DNA of 64,000 bases from Lactobacillus melliventris (GTDB taxonomy: Bacteria > Bacillota > Bacilli > Lactobacillales > Lactobacillaceae). The DNA lies in contig NZ_JAAEEB010000001.1 in the NCBI RefSeq assembly GCF_013346935.1, positions 248,001 through 312,000 of the forward strand, written 5' to 3'. Under the pieces are notes generated by a model. The model was not told the DNA's origin. It saw nothing but the letters and a program-made list of their open reading frames with translations, and searched no databases. Of this stretch, positions 1 through 8,842 are shown in pieces (within the stretch, counting starts at the first letter, position 1; each line of letters begins with the position of its first letter). The translations under genes were made by a program, and so were the position numbers.

Positions 1-85
1 TGGATCTTTGAGCAGGTTCCTGCCACAACTTTTGCAATTTCATCATGAAACAGTTTGTTCGCTTTCTTTTATTTACAAGTTTTTT

Positions 86-94
86 TGCTATAAT
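86..94 (+). promoter_or_regulatory. Extended -10 promoter upstream of degV
   Basis: The bases TGCTATAAT form an extended -10 element about 70 bases before the likely degV start. No good -35 is visible at the right distance. A second AT-rich -10-like hexamer follows just downstream. Confidence 0.45.
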
Positions 95-164
95 GATTTA
101 TAATTAATACAGTTCACATTCTATCATAAATGAGAACATCTAAGCAGAATTGAGGGCGAGTACG

Positions 165-1025
165 TTGTCAGAAATTAAAATTTTGACTGATTCTTCCGCG
201 CAGTTAACGCCGGAAGAAATAAAAAAATATCATATTACCGTTGTGCCTTTGTCGGTCACAATTGACGGCAATACCTATATTGATGGAGTGGAAATAACCA
301 GACAGCAATTTGTCCAAAAAATGAGCGAGTCTAAAAAGTTGCCAACCACCAGTCAACCACCAATCGGAACAATAGTTGATACCATTAATGAGCTGACTAA
401 AGATGGCAGTGAAGTCATCGGCATTTTTCTAGCCAAGGTATTAAGCGGAACAATTGACGCTGCTCGTCAGGCTGTGAAATTAACGGGTAAATCTGATCTG
501 GTTCATATTGTTGACTCTGAATTGACGGATCGTTCTGAAGGCTTTCAGGTTTTAGCTGCTGCACGCGATGCAGCTGCAGGCAAGACTATTCCTGAAATTT
601 TAGCTCATATTGAAAAAATTAAAAAAACTCAGCGTTTGCACTTACTAGTTGTTAATTTAGAAAATGTTATTAAGGGTGGACGTTTGGGTCCCTTAGCCGG
701 CAAAATTGTGAACATGCTTAATATCAGAATTGAATTGCAGATGCCCAATGGCCATTTGAAAATTGCTAAAAAAGGTCGCGGCAAGAAGTTCTCTTTAGCT
801 TTTGATAAGCGCATTTTAGATGAGATCGAAGCTAATAAAGAAAAAATTAAAGAAGTTGGCATATCTTATGTCGCAAATGGTAGTACGCCGCAGAAGCTTC
901 TTGATTTAGCCCAGAAAATTAAAGATATCAATTCCAAAATAGATGTTTTGGTGAGAGAAACCAGTCCTATTATTGCTACACACGCAGGGATGGGTGCTTA
1001 CGCAATTTTGTATTATACGGAGTAG
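165..1025 (+). CDS. DegV family fatty-acid-binding protein
   Basis: About 286 aa, usual length for the DegV family, whose members (FakB type) bind a fatty acid and present it to a fatty acid kinase for phospholipid synthesis. Seen: the N-terminal strand ILTDSS typical of DegV, the TTSQPP ligand-loop motif near residues 61-66, GGRLG in the middle and a C-terminal THAGMGAYAI segment. An in-frame TTG lies at 150, but I prefer TTG 165: the bases GAGGGCGAG just before it make a Shine-Dalgarno site, and the protein then starts with the family-typical beta strand. The gene heads a tightly spaced cluster and yozE follows after 3 bases. A second DegV is encoded at 22315-23193; no kinase is nearby, so the lipid role is inferred from the family. 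Confidence 0.9.
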   Translation: MSEIKILTDSSAQLTPEEIKKYHITVVPLSVTIDGNTYIDGVEITRQQFVQKMSESKKLPTTSQPPIGTIVDTINELTKDGSEVIGIFLAKVLSGTIDAARQAVKLTGKSDLVHIVDSELTDRSEGFQVLAAARDAAAGKTIPEILAHIEKIKKTQRLHLLVVNLENVIKGGRLGPLAGKIVNMLNIRIELQMPNGHLKIAKKGRGKKFSLAFDKRILDEIEANKEKIKEVGISYVANGSTPQKLLDLAQKIKDINSKIDVLVRETSPIIATHAGMGAYAILYYTE

Positions 1026-1028
1026 AAA

Positions 1029-1259
1029 TTGGCCTATAGAGAAAGTTTTTATCGTTATTTGATGACTCAGCGCAATGCTGATTCAAATGATGAAGTTGCA
1101 CAATTTGCCAATAACGCACAAAATGATCAGACTTTTCCTAAACAAGAACAGAATTATGAGAAATTATCTGATTATCTTGAGCTCAATGCTGGCTATTTAC
1201 CAAGTATGAGCATTTTTGATAAAGCATATCAAATGTATCGTGAAAAGATGACGTATTAA
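1029..1259 (+). CDS. yozE: YozE family (UPF0346) small protein
   Basis: A 76-aa protein starting at TTG, three bases after the degV stop. It begins [14 protein letters not shown] and ends with the helical stretch [12 protein letters not shown], which I recognise as the YozE/UPF0346 family, a small helical fold resembling SAM domains. Its biochemical function is not known. The start is fixed by the close spacing and by the conserved FYRYLMTQR motif at the very N-terminus. It probably belongs to the same transcript as degV and rbgA. Confidence 0.82.
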   Translation: MAYRESFYRYLMTQRNADSNDEVAQFANNAQNDQTFPKQEQNYEKLSDYLELNAGYLPSMSIFDKAYQMYREKMTY

Positions 1260-1310
1260 TTTAAGGCTTCCTTGAAATTTGAAGCCATTTTAGTTGGGGA
1301 AAGGCAGATA

Positions 1311-2150
1311 ATGGTTAACATTCAATGGTATCCGGGACATATGAATAAAGCTCGGAATCAACTTGAAGATAAAATGAGCTTGATTGATGTCTTCGTTGAA
1401 GTTTTGGATGCAAGAATTCCTCAGTCTTCACGTAATCCAATGATCGAAAAATTGGTGGGAGATAAGCCACATTTAATTATTTTGAATAAGGCAGATTTAG
1501 CTGATCCAGTAATGACCAAAAGATGGCAAAAAAAATTTACCACCAAAGGAAAATATGTGATGGCTTTGGATTCTCTTCATAACACCAATATGCAGATATT
1601 AGTGAAAATGATTAAAAAAGCTGCTGCTAATAAAATTAATAAGTTGACCCAAAAAGGGGCAGTCAGCCCAGTGATTAGAGTGGCTATTGCCGGCATACCT
1701 AATTGTGGTAAATCAACCATTATTAATCGTCTTGTAGGCCGAAATGTGACTCAAGTTGGTAATAAACCGGGAGTGACAAAGGGCCAAAATTGGTTAAAAA
1801 CTACTGAAAATATTCAAGTCTTAGATACTCCAGGTATTTTATGGCCTAAGTTTGAAGACCAAACAGTTGGATTAAAGCTTGCCGCTCTTGGTGCCATCAA
1901 GGATACTGTTTTTAGTGCCGATGATGTTGCTTTATTTGTTTTATCAAAATTGCGCAAACATTATTTAAACGATTTAAGTAAGTTTGCTCGCACACCAAAA
2001 GCTGAAATTGAACGAATTAATGATACTGATTTGTTATTGGCATTAACTGAAGAATACGGCATGCGTGATGATTATGATCGCTTTTCTATGTACCTATTAC
2101 AAAGGCTGCGCAAGGGAAAAGTAGGAAGGATTACATTAGATCGCATATGA
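1311..2150 (+). CDS. rbgA: Ribosome biogenesis GTPase RbgA (YlqF)
   Basis: A circularly permuted GTPase of about 279 aa that promotes late 50S ribosomal subunit assembly in Firmicutes. The G motifs appear in the permuted order: NKAD (G4) near residue 65, GIPNCGKST (G1/Walker A) near 125 and DTPG (G3) near 175. The N-terminus [12 protein letters not shown] is diagnostic for YlqF/RbgA. I use ATG 1311, which has a GGGGAAAGG ribosome site directly upstream, rather than the in-frame TTG at 1272, whose extra residues do not resemble the family. The last four bases overlap the rnhB start (ATGA), so the two are probably translationally coupled, as in Bacillus (ylqF-rnhB). Confidence 0.95.
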   Translation: MVNIQWYPGHMNKARNQLEDKMSLIDVFVEVLDARIPQSSRNPMIEKLVGDKPHLIILNKADLADPVMTKRWQKKFTTKGKYVMALDSLHNTNMQILVKMIKKAAANKINKLTQKGAVSPVIRVAIAGIPNCGKSTIINRLVGRNVTQVGNKPGVTKGQNWLKTTENIQVLDTPGILWPKFEDQTVGLKLAALGAIKDTVFSADDVALFVLSKLRKHYLNDLSKFARTPKAEIERINDTDLLLALTEEYGMRDDYDRFSMYLLQRLRKGKVGRITLDRI

Positions 2151-2902
2151 CGATTGGAGAAATCAAAAAATTACTTGCTAAGGATGCAGTTAGTCCAGAA
2201 GATTTGAATATCTTAAAAAATGATACGCGTGTTGGTGTGCAGAAATTACTACTTAGTTACAATAATCGTCAGCAAAAATTAGCTAAGAAGAAAGCGGCTT
2301 TTTTAAAAAGATTTGCATATGAAAAAACGTTTTGGGCAAAAAAGCAAATAGTTGCTGGCGTAGATGAGGTGGGCAGAGGTCCATTAGCCGGTCCGGTGGT
2401 GACAGCTGCTGTAGTCATTGATAACAGTTTTGATCTAATTGATGTTAATGACTCTAAAAAATTAAGCGCCAGTCGGCGTTTAGAATTATATCCATTAATT
2501 TTAGAAAAAGCAGTTGATGTGGCAATTGGAGTTAAAAGTCCTGAGATTATTGATAAAGTAAACATATACGAGGCAGACCGGTTGGCAATGGCTGAAGCGG
2601 TAAAGGATTTACATGTTAAAACTGATGCCTTGCTGGTTGATGCTATGCAAATACCGGTGAATCTACCGCAAATTCGATTAATTAAGGGAGACTCTAAGTC
2701 AAACTCTATTGCCGCAGCTTCAATTGTAGCTAAAGTTTTTAGGGATAAATTGATGGCGGATTATGCGCGAATTTATCCTGAATACCATTTTGACGAAAAT
2801 GCTGGTTATGGCACTCAGACTCATATTCAAGCACTTAAGAAATACGGACCATGCCCGATTCACCGCAAGACTTTTGCACCTGTAAATTCCTTTTATCAAT
2901 AA
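2147..2902 (+). CDS. rnhB: Ribonuclease HII
   Basis: A 251-aa type 2 RNase H that removes ribonucleotides from DNA and RNA of RNA-DNA hybrids. The signature [17 protein letters not shown] near residues 70-86 contains the catalytic Asp and Glu. Further conserved acidic positions lie in DALLVDAM (about 165) and in the [17 protein letters not shown] segment (about 180-200). An N-terminal extension of about 65 aa before the catalytic core is usual for Gram-positive RnhB. The start overlaps the end of rbgA by 4 bases. Confidence 0.96.
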   Translation: MTIGEIKKLLAKDAVSPEDLNILKNDTRVGVQKLLLSYNNRQQKLAKKKAAFLKRFAYEKTFWAKKQIVAGVDEVGRGPLAGPVVTAAVVIDNSFDLIDVNDSKKLSASRRLELYPLILEKAVDVAIGVKSPEIIDKVNIYEADRLAMAEAVKDLHVKTDALLVDAMQIPVNLPQIRLIKGDSKSNSIAAASIVAKVFRDKLMADYARIYPEYHFDENAGYGTQTHIQALKKYGPCPIHRKTFAPVNSFYQ

Positions 2903-2910
2903 AAAATATT

Positions 2911-2947
2911 CCTCCTTTTTACGTATTTGTATTTAGGAGGTTTTTTT
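2911..2947 (+). promoter_or_regulatory. Hairpin that buries the dprA ribosome-binding site
   Basis: CCTCC at 2911-2915 can pair with the Shine-Dalgarno GGAGG at 2936-2940, and seven T residues follow directly up to the ATG at 2948. The element looks both like a weak terminator for rnhB and like a structure hiding the dprA ribosome site. The GC stem is only 5 bp with a 20-base loop. Confidence 0.35.
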
Positions 2948-3778
2948 ATGAAAATTACCAGCTTTCTTTTGCGCTTGAAATTACAAAAAAACATCGGTTA
3001 TGTTAAGATGTTACGGGTTGCAAGTCAGTTAAATGTTGATGAGGTCACTATTCAAACTATCAAAAATTTGGACTTGACAAGCAGCTTGATTAAAACCTGC
3101 ATCAATGCTTATAATGACATGCATGCAGACAAAATGATTAAAAGAGTAGAAAAACAATGTCAAATTATCAGTTTTTTTGATTCTGAATATCCTGAGAACT
3201 TACGTCAAATATACCAGCCACCGCTAATTTTATTTTTACAAGGTAATGTACAATTGCTGCAAAAAAACATCGTAACAATAGTCGGCTCACGGCAGGCGAC
3301 CAGTTACAGCAGTATTGTTTTGAATAAGATTGTACCTAACTTAATAAAAAATGATTATGTTATTGCCAGTGGCTTGGCTAAAGGCGTAGATGTAATGGCA
3401 CACAAAGCAACATTAAAATATCATGGTCAAACAATAGCGGTGGTAGGTAATGGCTTAAATCATTATTATCCCATGATAAATTGTCATGTGCAGGAACAGA
3501 TTGCACAAAAGGGGTTAATACTAAGTGAGTACCTGCCAGATACTCCGCCTAAGCCATTCAGATTTCCTCAACGAAACAGAATTTTAGCTGGTATAGCTGA
3601 AAGTGTAATTGTCACAGAAGCCAAGCAAAAATCTGGGTCTTTAATTACAGCTAATTTAGCTTTACAAGAAAATCGTAATATTTATGCTGTTCCGGGACCA
3701 ATTACCAGTGAGCTTTCTCAAGGACCTAATAAACTCATTCAAGCAGGAGCTTATCCCATTACTGATTTTGATTTCTAA
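2948..3778 (+). CDS. dprA: DNA processing protein DprA
   Basis: About 276 aa. DprA binds incoming single-stranded DNA during natural transformation and loads RecA. Seen: the Rossmann-like core with IVGSRQATSYS near residue 110, ASGLAKGVDVMAHKATL near 142, TIAVVGNGLNHYYP near 160 and the C-terminal GSLITANLALQENRNIYAVPGP. There is an N-terminal helical extension. ATG 2948 is preferred because AGGAGG lies 7 bases upstream; the in-frame upstream ATG at 2927 would put the ribosome site inside the gene. It sits between rnhB and topA, the conserved Gram-positive location of smf/dprA. Whether the strain is transformable cannot be judged here, since no other com gene is present. Confidence 0.95.
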   Translation: MKITSFLLRLKLQKNIGYVKMLRVASQLNVDEVTIQTIKNLDLTSSLIKTCINAYNDMHADKMIKRVEKQCQIISFFDSEYPENLRQIYQPPLILFLQGNVQLLQKNIVTIVGSRQATSYSSIVLNKIVPNLIKNDYVIASGLAKGVDVMAHKATLKYHGQTIAVVGNGLNHYYPMINCHVQEQIAQKGLILSEYLPDTPPKPFRFPQRNRILAGIAESVIVTEAKQKSGSLITANLALQENRNIYAVPGPITSELSQGPNKLIQAGAYPITDFDF

Positions 3779-3788
3779 CTTGAAAGAT

Positions 3789-3818
3789 TTGACAATTAGT
3801 AGTTAAATATTCTATTCT
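3789..3818 (+). promoter_or_regulatory. Sigma-A type promoter for topA
   Basis: TTGACA at 3789-3794 and TATTCT at 3813-3818 are separated by 18 bases and lie about 40 bases before the topA start. This suggests that topA and the genes after it can be transcribed independently of dprA. Confidence 0.55.
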
Positions 3819-3859
3819 CAATTAAGTATTTAAAAAAGAATTTAATGAGGAGGCTTTTG

Positions 3860-5971
3860 ATGCCTACTAAATCAAAGCCAAAGAAACGTAAAAAAACATT
3901 AGTCATAGTTGAGTCTCCGGCAAAGGCTAAAACTATTGAAAAATATTTGGGGCGTAATTATCGTGTTATCGCTTCAAAAGGACACATTCGTGACTTACCT
4001 AAATCACAGATGGGAATTGACTTCGACAATAATTATAAGCCAAAGTATATTTCAATTAGGGGTAAGGGCGATACCATTAAGGAACTTAAGTCTGAAGCTA
4101 AAAAAGCTAAAGATGTTTATTTAGCATCCGACCCCGATCGCGAAGGCGAAGCCATTGCCTGGCACGTAGCCCATGTTCTTAATTTAGACCAAAATGACAA
4201 AAATCGAGTAACTTTTAACGAAGTCACTAAAGATGCAGTTAAAAACAGTTTTAAAAATCCTAGAACGATCGACATGGATACTGTTAATGCCCAACAGGCC
4301 CGGAGAATTCTGGACAGAATTGTGGGCTACTCTCTTTCTCCTATTTTATGGGAAAAAGTTAAAAAAGGCTTGAGTGCTGGACGTGTTCAGTCGGTTGCTT
4401 TAAAGCTGGTGATTGATCGGGAAAAAGAGATCAAGAACTTTAAGCCCCAGGAATACTGGACAATTGACGCTGAATTCAAAAAAGCGGCCAAGACTTTTAA
4501 GGGTCAATTCTGGGGGATAAACGGCAAGAAAACTGATTTGCCAAATAATGATGCTGTACAAAATGTTTTAACTAAAGTCGATAAAAAGAAAATTTTTCAA
4601 GTTGAGAATGTGGTTAAACGTGAACGCCGGCGCCAACCAGCTGCCCCCTTTACTACATCCACTTTGCAGCAGGAAGCCAATAAGCGCTTGAATTATCGTA
4701 CTAGAAGAACAATGAGTATTGCTCAACAATTGTATGAAGGAATTAGTCTGGGTAAGCAGGGCACTGTTGGTCTAATTACCTATATGAGAACAGACTCTAA
4801 ACGTACTTCTCCGGTGGCGCAGGCTGAAGCTTCAAAATTTTTAAACGAGAAATATGGTAAAGAATACGCTGCCAAAGGGGCTCGCCATTTTAAAAATCAA
4901 GAAGATGCTCAAGATGCCCACGAGGCAATTCGACCAACTAGCGTCTATCGAACACCAGAGTCGCTTAAATCCGTTTTAACAACTGAACAGTATCGTTTGT
5001 ATAAATTAATTTGGTCCCGCTTTTTAGCCAGTGAAATGACCCCAGCTGTATATGATACGGTAAGAGCAGATATCACTCAAAATGGGATAATTTTTAGAAC
5101 AACCGGTTCTAAAATGAAATTTGCCGGTTTTACCAAGGTTTATGACAACCAGCAGGAAACCAATATTGAACTGCCGGAATTAAATAATGGCGATGAAGTC
5201 AAACTGACTAAATCAGATAATAAGCAACATTTTACCATGCCACCTGCTAGATATACCGAAGCAAGTTTGGTTCATGCGCTAGAAGAAAATGGTGTCGGTC
5301 GGCCTTCAACTTATGCGCCTACTATTGATACAATTCAGCGGCGTTATTATGTTAAATTGGATGGTAAAGCGATTGTCCCAACCGAGTTGGGAGAGATCGT
5401 AGACAATTTAATTGAGCAGTTTTTCCCTGACATCGTCAATATCGATTTTACGGCTCAACTCGAAAATGACCTTGACGGAATCGAAGAGGGTAAGAAAAAC
5501 TGGGTTAAAGTCATTGATGAGTACTACCATCCCTTTAAAAAAGAATTAGACAAGGCCGATGCCGGTATTAAAAAGGTGCAAATTAAAGATGAGCCTGCAG
5601 GATTTAATTGTGACATCTGTGGCGCACCAATGGTTATTAAAATGGGACGTTATGGTAAGTTTTATGCTTGTTCTCGTTTCCCTGATTGTCGTAACACTAA
5701 AGCAATAGTGAAAAAAGTAGGCGTTACCTGTCCTAAATGTGGTAAGGGTGACGTAATTGAGAAAAAGTCTAAGCGTAACCGTAAATTTTATGGTTGCTCG
5801 CGCTACCCGGATTGTGATTTTGTTTCCTGGGATAAACCGATTAACCGTAATTGTCCCAACTGTGGTCATTTTCTCATTGAAAAGAGAAATAAAAAGGGGC
5901 CTGTTGTCCTCTGTCCGAACGGCGATTATAAAGAAGAAGCTAATAATGAGAAAAACCCGATAGAAAGTTAA
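3860..5971 (+). CDS. topA: DNA topoisomerase I
   Basis: Type IA topoisomerase of 703 aa that relaxes negative supercoils. The TOPRIM domain starts with [17 protein letters not shown] and carries the metal-binding acidic motif [12 protein letters not shown]. The catalytic tyrosine lies in LITYMRTDS (about Tyr308). The C-terminus has zinc ribbons: two complete four-cysteine modules (CDIC...C...C and CPKC...C...C) and a third, CPNC...LCPNGDY, in which the last expected cysteine is replaced. ATG 3860 follows GAGGAGG at a good distance; an in-frame ATG at 3845 lies on the ribosome site itself and is rejected. trmFO follows after about 85 bases with a perfect inverted repeat between them. Confidence 0.97.
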   Translation: MPTKSKPKKRKKTLVIVESPAKAKTIEKYLGRNYRVIASKGHIRDLPKSQMGIDFDNNYKPKYISIRGKGDTIKELKSEAKKAKDVYLASDPDREGEAIAWHVAHVLNLDQNDKNRVTFNEVTKDAVKNSFKNPRTIDMDTVNAQQARRILDRIVGYSLSPILWEKVKKGLSAGRVQSVALKLVIDREKEIKNFKPQEYWTIDAEFKKAAKTFKGQFWGINGKKTDLPNNDAVQNVLTKVDKKKIFQVENVVKRERRRQPAAPFTTSTLQQEANKRLNYRTRRTMSIAQQLYEGISLGKQGTVGLITYMRTDSKRTSPVAQAEASKFLNEKYGKEYAAKGARHFKNQEDAQDAHEAIRPTSVYRTPESLKSVLTTEQYRLYKLIWSRFLASEMTPAVYDTVRADITQNGIIFRTTGSKMKFAGFTKVYDNQQETNIELPELNNGDEVKLTKSDNKQHFTMPPARYTEASLVHALEENGVGRPSTYAPTIDTIQRRYYVKLDGKAIVPTELGEIVDNLIEQFFPDIVNIDFTAQLENDLDGIEEGKKNWVKVIDEYYHPFKKELDKADAGIKKVQIKDEPAGFNCDICGAPMVIKMGRYGKFYACSRFPDCRNTKAIVKKVGVTCPKCGKGDVIEKKSKRNRKFYGCSRYPDCDFVSWDKPINRNCPNCGHFLIEKRNKKGPVVLCPNGDYKEEANNEKNPIES

Positions 5972-5980
5972 ATTTATGTT

Positions 5981-6014
5981 AATATCATCAGATCATTTGT
6001 GGTTTGATGATATT
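5981..6014 (+). repeat. Inverted repeat between topA and trmFO
   Basis: AATATCATCA at 5981-5990 is exactly complementary to TGATGATATT at 6005-6014, leaving a 14-base loop. There is no U-tract after the stem, so it is not a classic terminator. It may stabilise the topA 3' end, be a processing site or modulate trmFO. Confidence 0.45.
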
Positions 6015-6056
6015 CTTGTATATAAGAAAATAATTTTAGTAAAGGAATATGATGAT

Positions 6057-7373
6057 ATGCCTGAAAAAGTAACTGTAGTCGGTGGTGGCTTGGCTGGTAG
6101 TGAAGCAGCTTGGCAATTAGCCAAACGTGGAATCACGGTTGATTTTTATGAAATGCGTCCGCAAAAAATGACACCTGCTCATAAAACAGACCAGCTGGCC
6201 GAACTGGTATGTACCAACTCAATGCGTTCGAATCAATTATCTAACGCGGTTGGATTATTAAAAGAAGAAATGCGGCAACTTGATTCATTAATTATGGCGG
6301 CTGCTGATCAATCTCAAGTTCCTGCAGGAGGAGCACTTGCAGTTGATCGGACTGAATTTAGCGGCTATGTCACAAGCAAGTTGCACTCTTTACCTAACAT
6401 TAATTTTCATACAAAAGAAATTACACAAATCCCGTCTGACACGATTGCCATTGTTGCAACGGGTCCTTTAACTAGTGACAAGCTTGCCGCAGAAATACAA
6501 AGGTTTTCTGGTGCAGAAAGTTTGCATTTCTTTGATGCCGCAGCTCCGATAATTGCTGCTGCTTCGATCGATATGAATATCGTTTATAAGAAATCACGTT
6601 ATGACAAGGGAGAGGCTGCATACTTAAACTGCCCCATGACAAAGCAAGAGTATGAGAATTTTGCGCGGGAATTAGTCAATGCCGAATCGGCTGAAGTTCA
6701 CGACTTTGAAAACAGTGATGTTTTTGAAGGTTGCATGCCGATTGAGGTCATGGCAAAAAGAGGACCTAAGACAATGCTTTTTGGTCCCCTTAAGCCGGTA
6801 GGGTTAGAAGATCCGACTACTGGTAAAATTCCTTATGCTGTGGTTCAGCTCAGGCAGGATAATGCAATAGCATCAATGTATAATATAGTTGGTTTCCAAA
6901 CGCATCTTAAATACGGTGAACAGAAACGGGTTTTTTCAATGATTCCCGGACTTGCTCATGCTCGTTTTATTAGGTACGGTAAAATGCATCGCAATACTTA
7001 TATGGCTTCACCAGCAGTTTTAACTCCAGCGTATGAGGCAAAAAAGCAGCCTGGTTTATTTTTTGCTGGTCAAGTTACTGGGGTTGAAGGCTATGTTGAA
7101 AGTGCCGGCAGTGGTCTTGTTTGTGGAATTAATGCTGCCAGAAGAGCTAATGGGCAAGAACCGGTGACTTTTCCCAAATTAACTGCTTTAGGTTCGATGG
7201 CTAATTATGTCACTAGCGCCGATATTAAGCATTTTCAGCCAATGAATGCCAGCTTTGCACTAATTCCTGGACTAGAAGGGCGTAAGATCCGTAATAAGAA
7301 AGAACGTCATTTACAAATAAGCCAGAGAAGTTTAGAGAGCTTAAAGGAATTTCAACAGAAAGTATTGAATTAA
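6057..7373 (+). CDS. trmFO: tRNA uracil-54 C5-methyltransferase TrmFO (folate/FAD dependent)
   Basis: About 438 aa. TrmFO uses methylenetetrahydrofolate and FADH2 to make ribothymidine at position 54 of tRNA. The FAD-binding motif [16 protein letters not shown] is at the N-terminus, and [16 protein letters not shown] and the C-terminal [20 protein letters not shown] blocks are characteristic of the family. ATG 6057 is chosen because AAAGGAAT precedes it and the Rossmann glycine motif then falls at the usual distance; the in-frame ATG at 5976 would translate through the inverted repeat. xerC starts on the base after the stop codon. Confidence 0.96.
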   Translation: MPEKVTVVGGGLAGSEAAWQLAKRGITVDFYEMRPQKMTPAHKTDQLAELVCTNSMRSNQLSNAVGLLKEEMRQLDSLIMAAADQSQVPAGGALAVDRTEFSGYVTSKLHSLPNINFHTKEITQIPSDTIAIVATGPLTSDKLAAEIQRFSGAESLHFFDAAAPIIAAASIDMNIVYKKSRYDKGEAAYLNCPMTKQEYENFARELVNAESAEVHDFENSDVFEGCMPIEVMAKRGPKTMLFGPLKPVGLEDPTTGKIPYAVVQLRQDNAIASMYNIVGFQTHLKYGEQKRVFSMIPGLAHARFIRYGKMHRNTYMASPAVLTPAYEAKKQPGLFFAGQVTGVEGYVESAGSGLVCGINAARRANGQEPVTFPKLTALGSMANYVTSADIKHFQPMNASFALIPGLEGRKIRNKKERHLQISQRSLESLKEFQQKVLN

Positions 7374-8300
7374 ATGAATGAACAACAAGATAATTTACTA
7401 GTTCTTTTTACCGACTATTTGCTCAATGAGCGTCAGTACAGCCCTAAAACAATTATCTCCTATCAAACCGACTTAAAATCTGCAAAAAGGTTTTGGCAGG
7501 ATTCAGGGGGATTTGATGGTTGGAAAAAAATAGGTAGAAGAGACATTGAAATATATCTGCAGCACTTAGCCGATCAAAATTTAGCGCGTTCGACACAGTC
7601 GCGCAAGATGTCTAGTCTTAGGTCGTTTTACCGCTTTTTAACTAGACGCAAAATTGTTAAAATAGATCCAACCCAGACTATAATTCTACGTGCCAAAGAG
7701 CGCAAACTACCTCAGTTCTTTTATGCTCCTGAACTTAAGCAGGTTTTTGACTCATTATCTGGAACTGACCCGTTAACTTTGCGTAACTTGGCATTAATTG
7801 AATTGTTTTATACTACGGGGATGAGGGTCAGTGAAGTAAGCAATTTAAAAAGAAAACAAATAGATTTAGATTTAAAGATAATTTTAGTTCATGGTAAGGG
7901 TAATAAAGACCGGTATGTTGCTTTTGACGATCAGACTAAAGCTGCTTTGGTCAAATACTTGGAAGATGGACGCAAGCAGCTTTTAAATGATCAGGAAGAT
8001 TTAGGCTATGTATTTCTAAACAACACAGGAAAGCGGCTAACAGAACGTGGTATCGAGTATATCATGCAAAAAGTTTTCAATGGAGCTGGCATTAATGGTA
8101 AAGTACATCCGCACGAGTTGCGCCATTCATTTGCGACGGCAATGTTGAATAACGGCGCCGACTTGCGCAGTGTACAAGAACTCTTAGGCCATGATAATTT
8201 GTCAACAACTCAAATATACACGCATGTAACTATGAGTCATTTGCAGGCAAACTATGAAAAATACTTTGCTCGCAACGATAAGAAAGATGAGGCAAAATAA
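7374..8300 (+). CDS. xerC: Tyrosine recombinase XerC (CodV)
   Basis: A 308-aa site-specific tyrosine recombinase that, with XerD, resolves chromosome dimers at dif. The N-terminal SAM-like DNA-binding domain covers about residues 1-95. The catalytic set is complete: Arg151 in TGMRVSEV, Lys175 in VHGKGNK, His247 and Arg250 in HELRHSFA, His273 in LGHDNLS and Tyr282 in IYTHV. It lies between trmFO and hslV, the Bacillus codV position, with no gap to trmFO and a one-base overlap with hslV. A canonical dif-like site lies about 11 kb downstream at 19638. XerD is not in this window. Confidence 0.93.
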   Translation: MNEQQDNLLVLFTDYLLNERQYSPKTIISYQTDLKSAKRFWQDSGGFDGWKKIGRRDIEIYLQHLADQNLARSTQSRKMSSLRSFYRFLTRRKIVKIDPTQTIILRAKERKLPQFFYAPELKQVFDSLSGTDPLTLRNLALIELFYTTGMRVSEVSNLKRKQIDLDLKIILVHGKGNKDRYVAFDDQTKAALVKYLEDGRKQLLNDQEDLGYVFLNNTGKRLTERGIEYIMQKVFNGAGINGKVHPHELRHSFATAMLNNGADLRSVQELLGHDNLSTTQIYTHVTMSHLQANYEKYFARNDKKDEAK

Positions 8301-8824
8301 TGACAACAATATGTTCAGTAAAATTTAATGGTAAAACCGCAATTGCTGGTGATGGCCAGGTTACTTTAGGAGAAAAAGTAATAGCCAAAGCTACTGCTAA
8401 AAAAATAAGACGTATTTATCATGATCAAGTGGTAATTGGTTTTGCTGGTGGTGTAGCTGATGCTGTCAGTTTGCAGGATATGCTTGAAGGTAAACTGGAA
8501 GCTTTTGGTGGAGATTTACGCAGGGCAGCCGTTGAAATGGCCCAAGCTTGGCGTAAAGATGCCACTTTGCAAAAGCTGGAAGCAATGCTGATTGCGTTTA
8601 ATGAAAAAGATCTTTTGCTAATCTCAGGTAACGGTGAAGTGCTTGAACCCGATGAAAATGTAGTGGCGATTGGCTCTGGCGGAAATTTTGCCCAAGCGGC
8701 TGCAATTGCAATGACCAGACATTCTTCTAATATGACTGCCAGTGAAATTGCTCATGAAGCCGTTGAAATAGCCTCTGGAATTGATATCTTCACTGATGAT
8801 CAGATTATCACAGACGAATTGTAA
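8300..8824 (+). CDS. hslV: ATP-dependent protease proteolytic subunit HslV (ClpQ)
   Basis: A 174-aa proteasome-like peptidase that forms a double ring and works with HslU. The N-terminus MTTICSVKFNGKTAIAGDGQVTLG is the family signature; removal of the initiator Met would expose the catalytic Thr. The GSGGNFAQAAA and SEIAHEAVEIAS segments are also typical. The ATG overlaps the xerC stop by one base, and hslU begins 18 bases after its stop. Confidence 0.96.
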   Translation: MTTICSVKFNGKTAIAGDGQVTLGEKVIAKATAKKIRRIYHDQVVIGFAGGVADAVSLQDMLEGKLEAFGGDLRRAAVEMAQAWRKDATLQKLEAMLIAFNEKDLLLISGNGEVLEPDENVVAIGSGGNFAQAAAIAMTRHSSNMTASEIAHEAVEIASGIDIFTDDQIITDEL

Positions 8825-8842
8825 TAACGGAGCGTAAAAAAT

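Noticed and set aside
1-47. Possible beginning of a minus-strand gene at the window edge.
   Set aside because: Open in more than one frame over too few codons, with no ribosome site and no recognisable motif.
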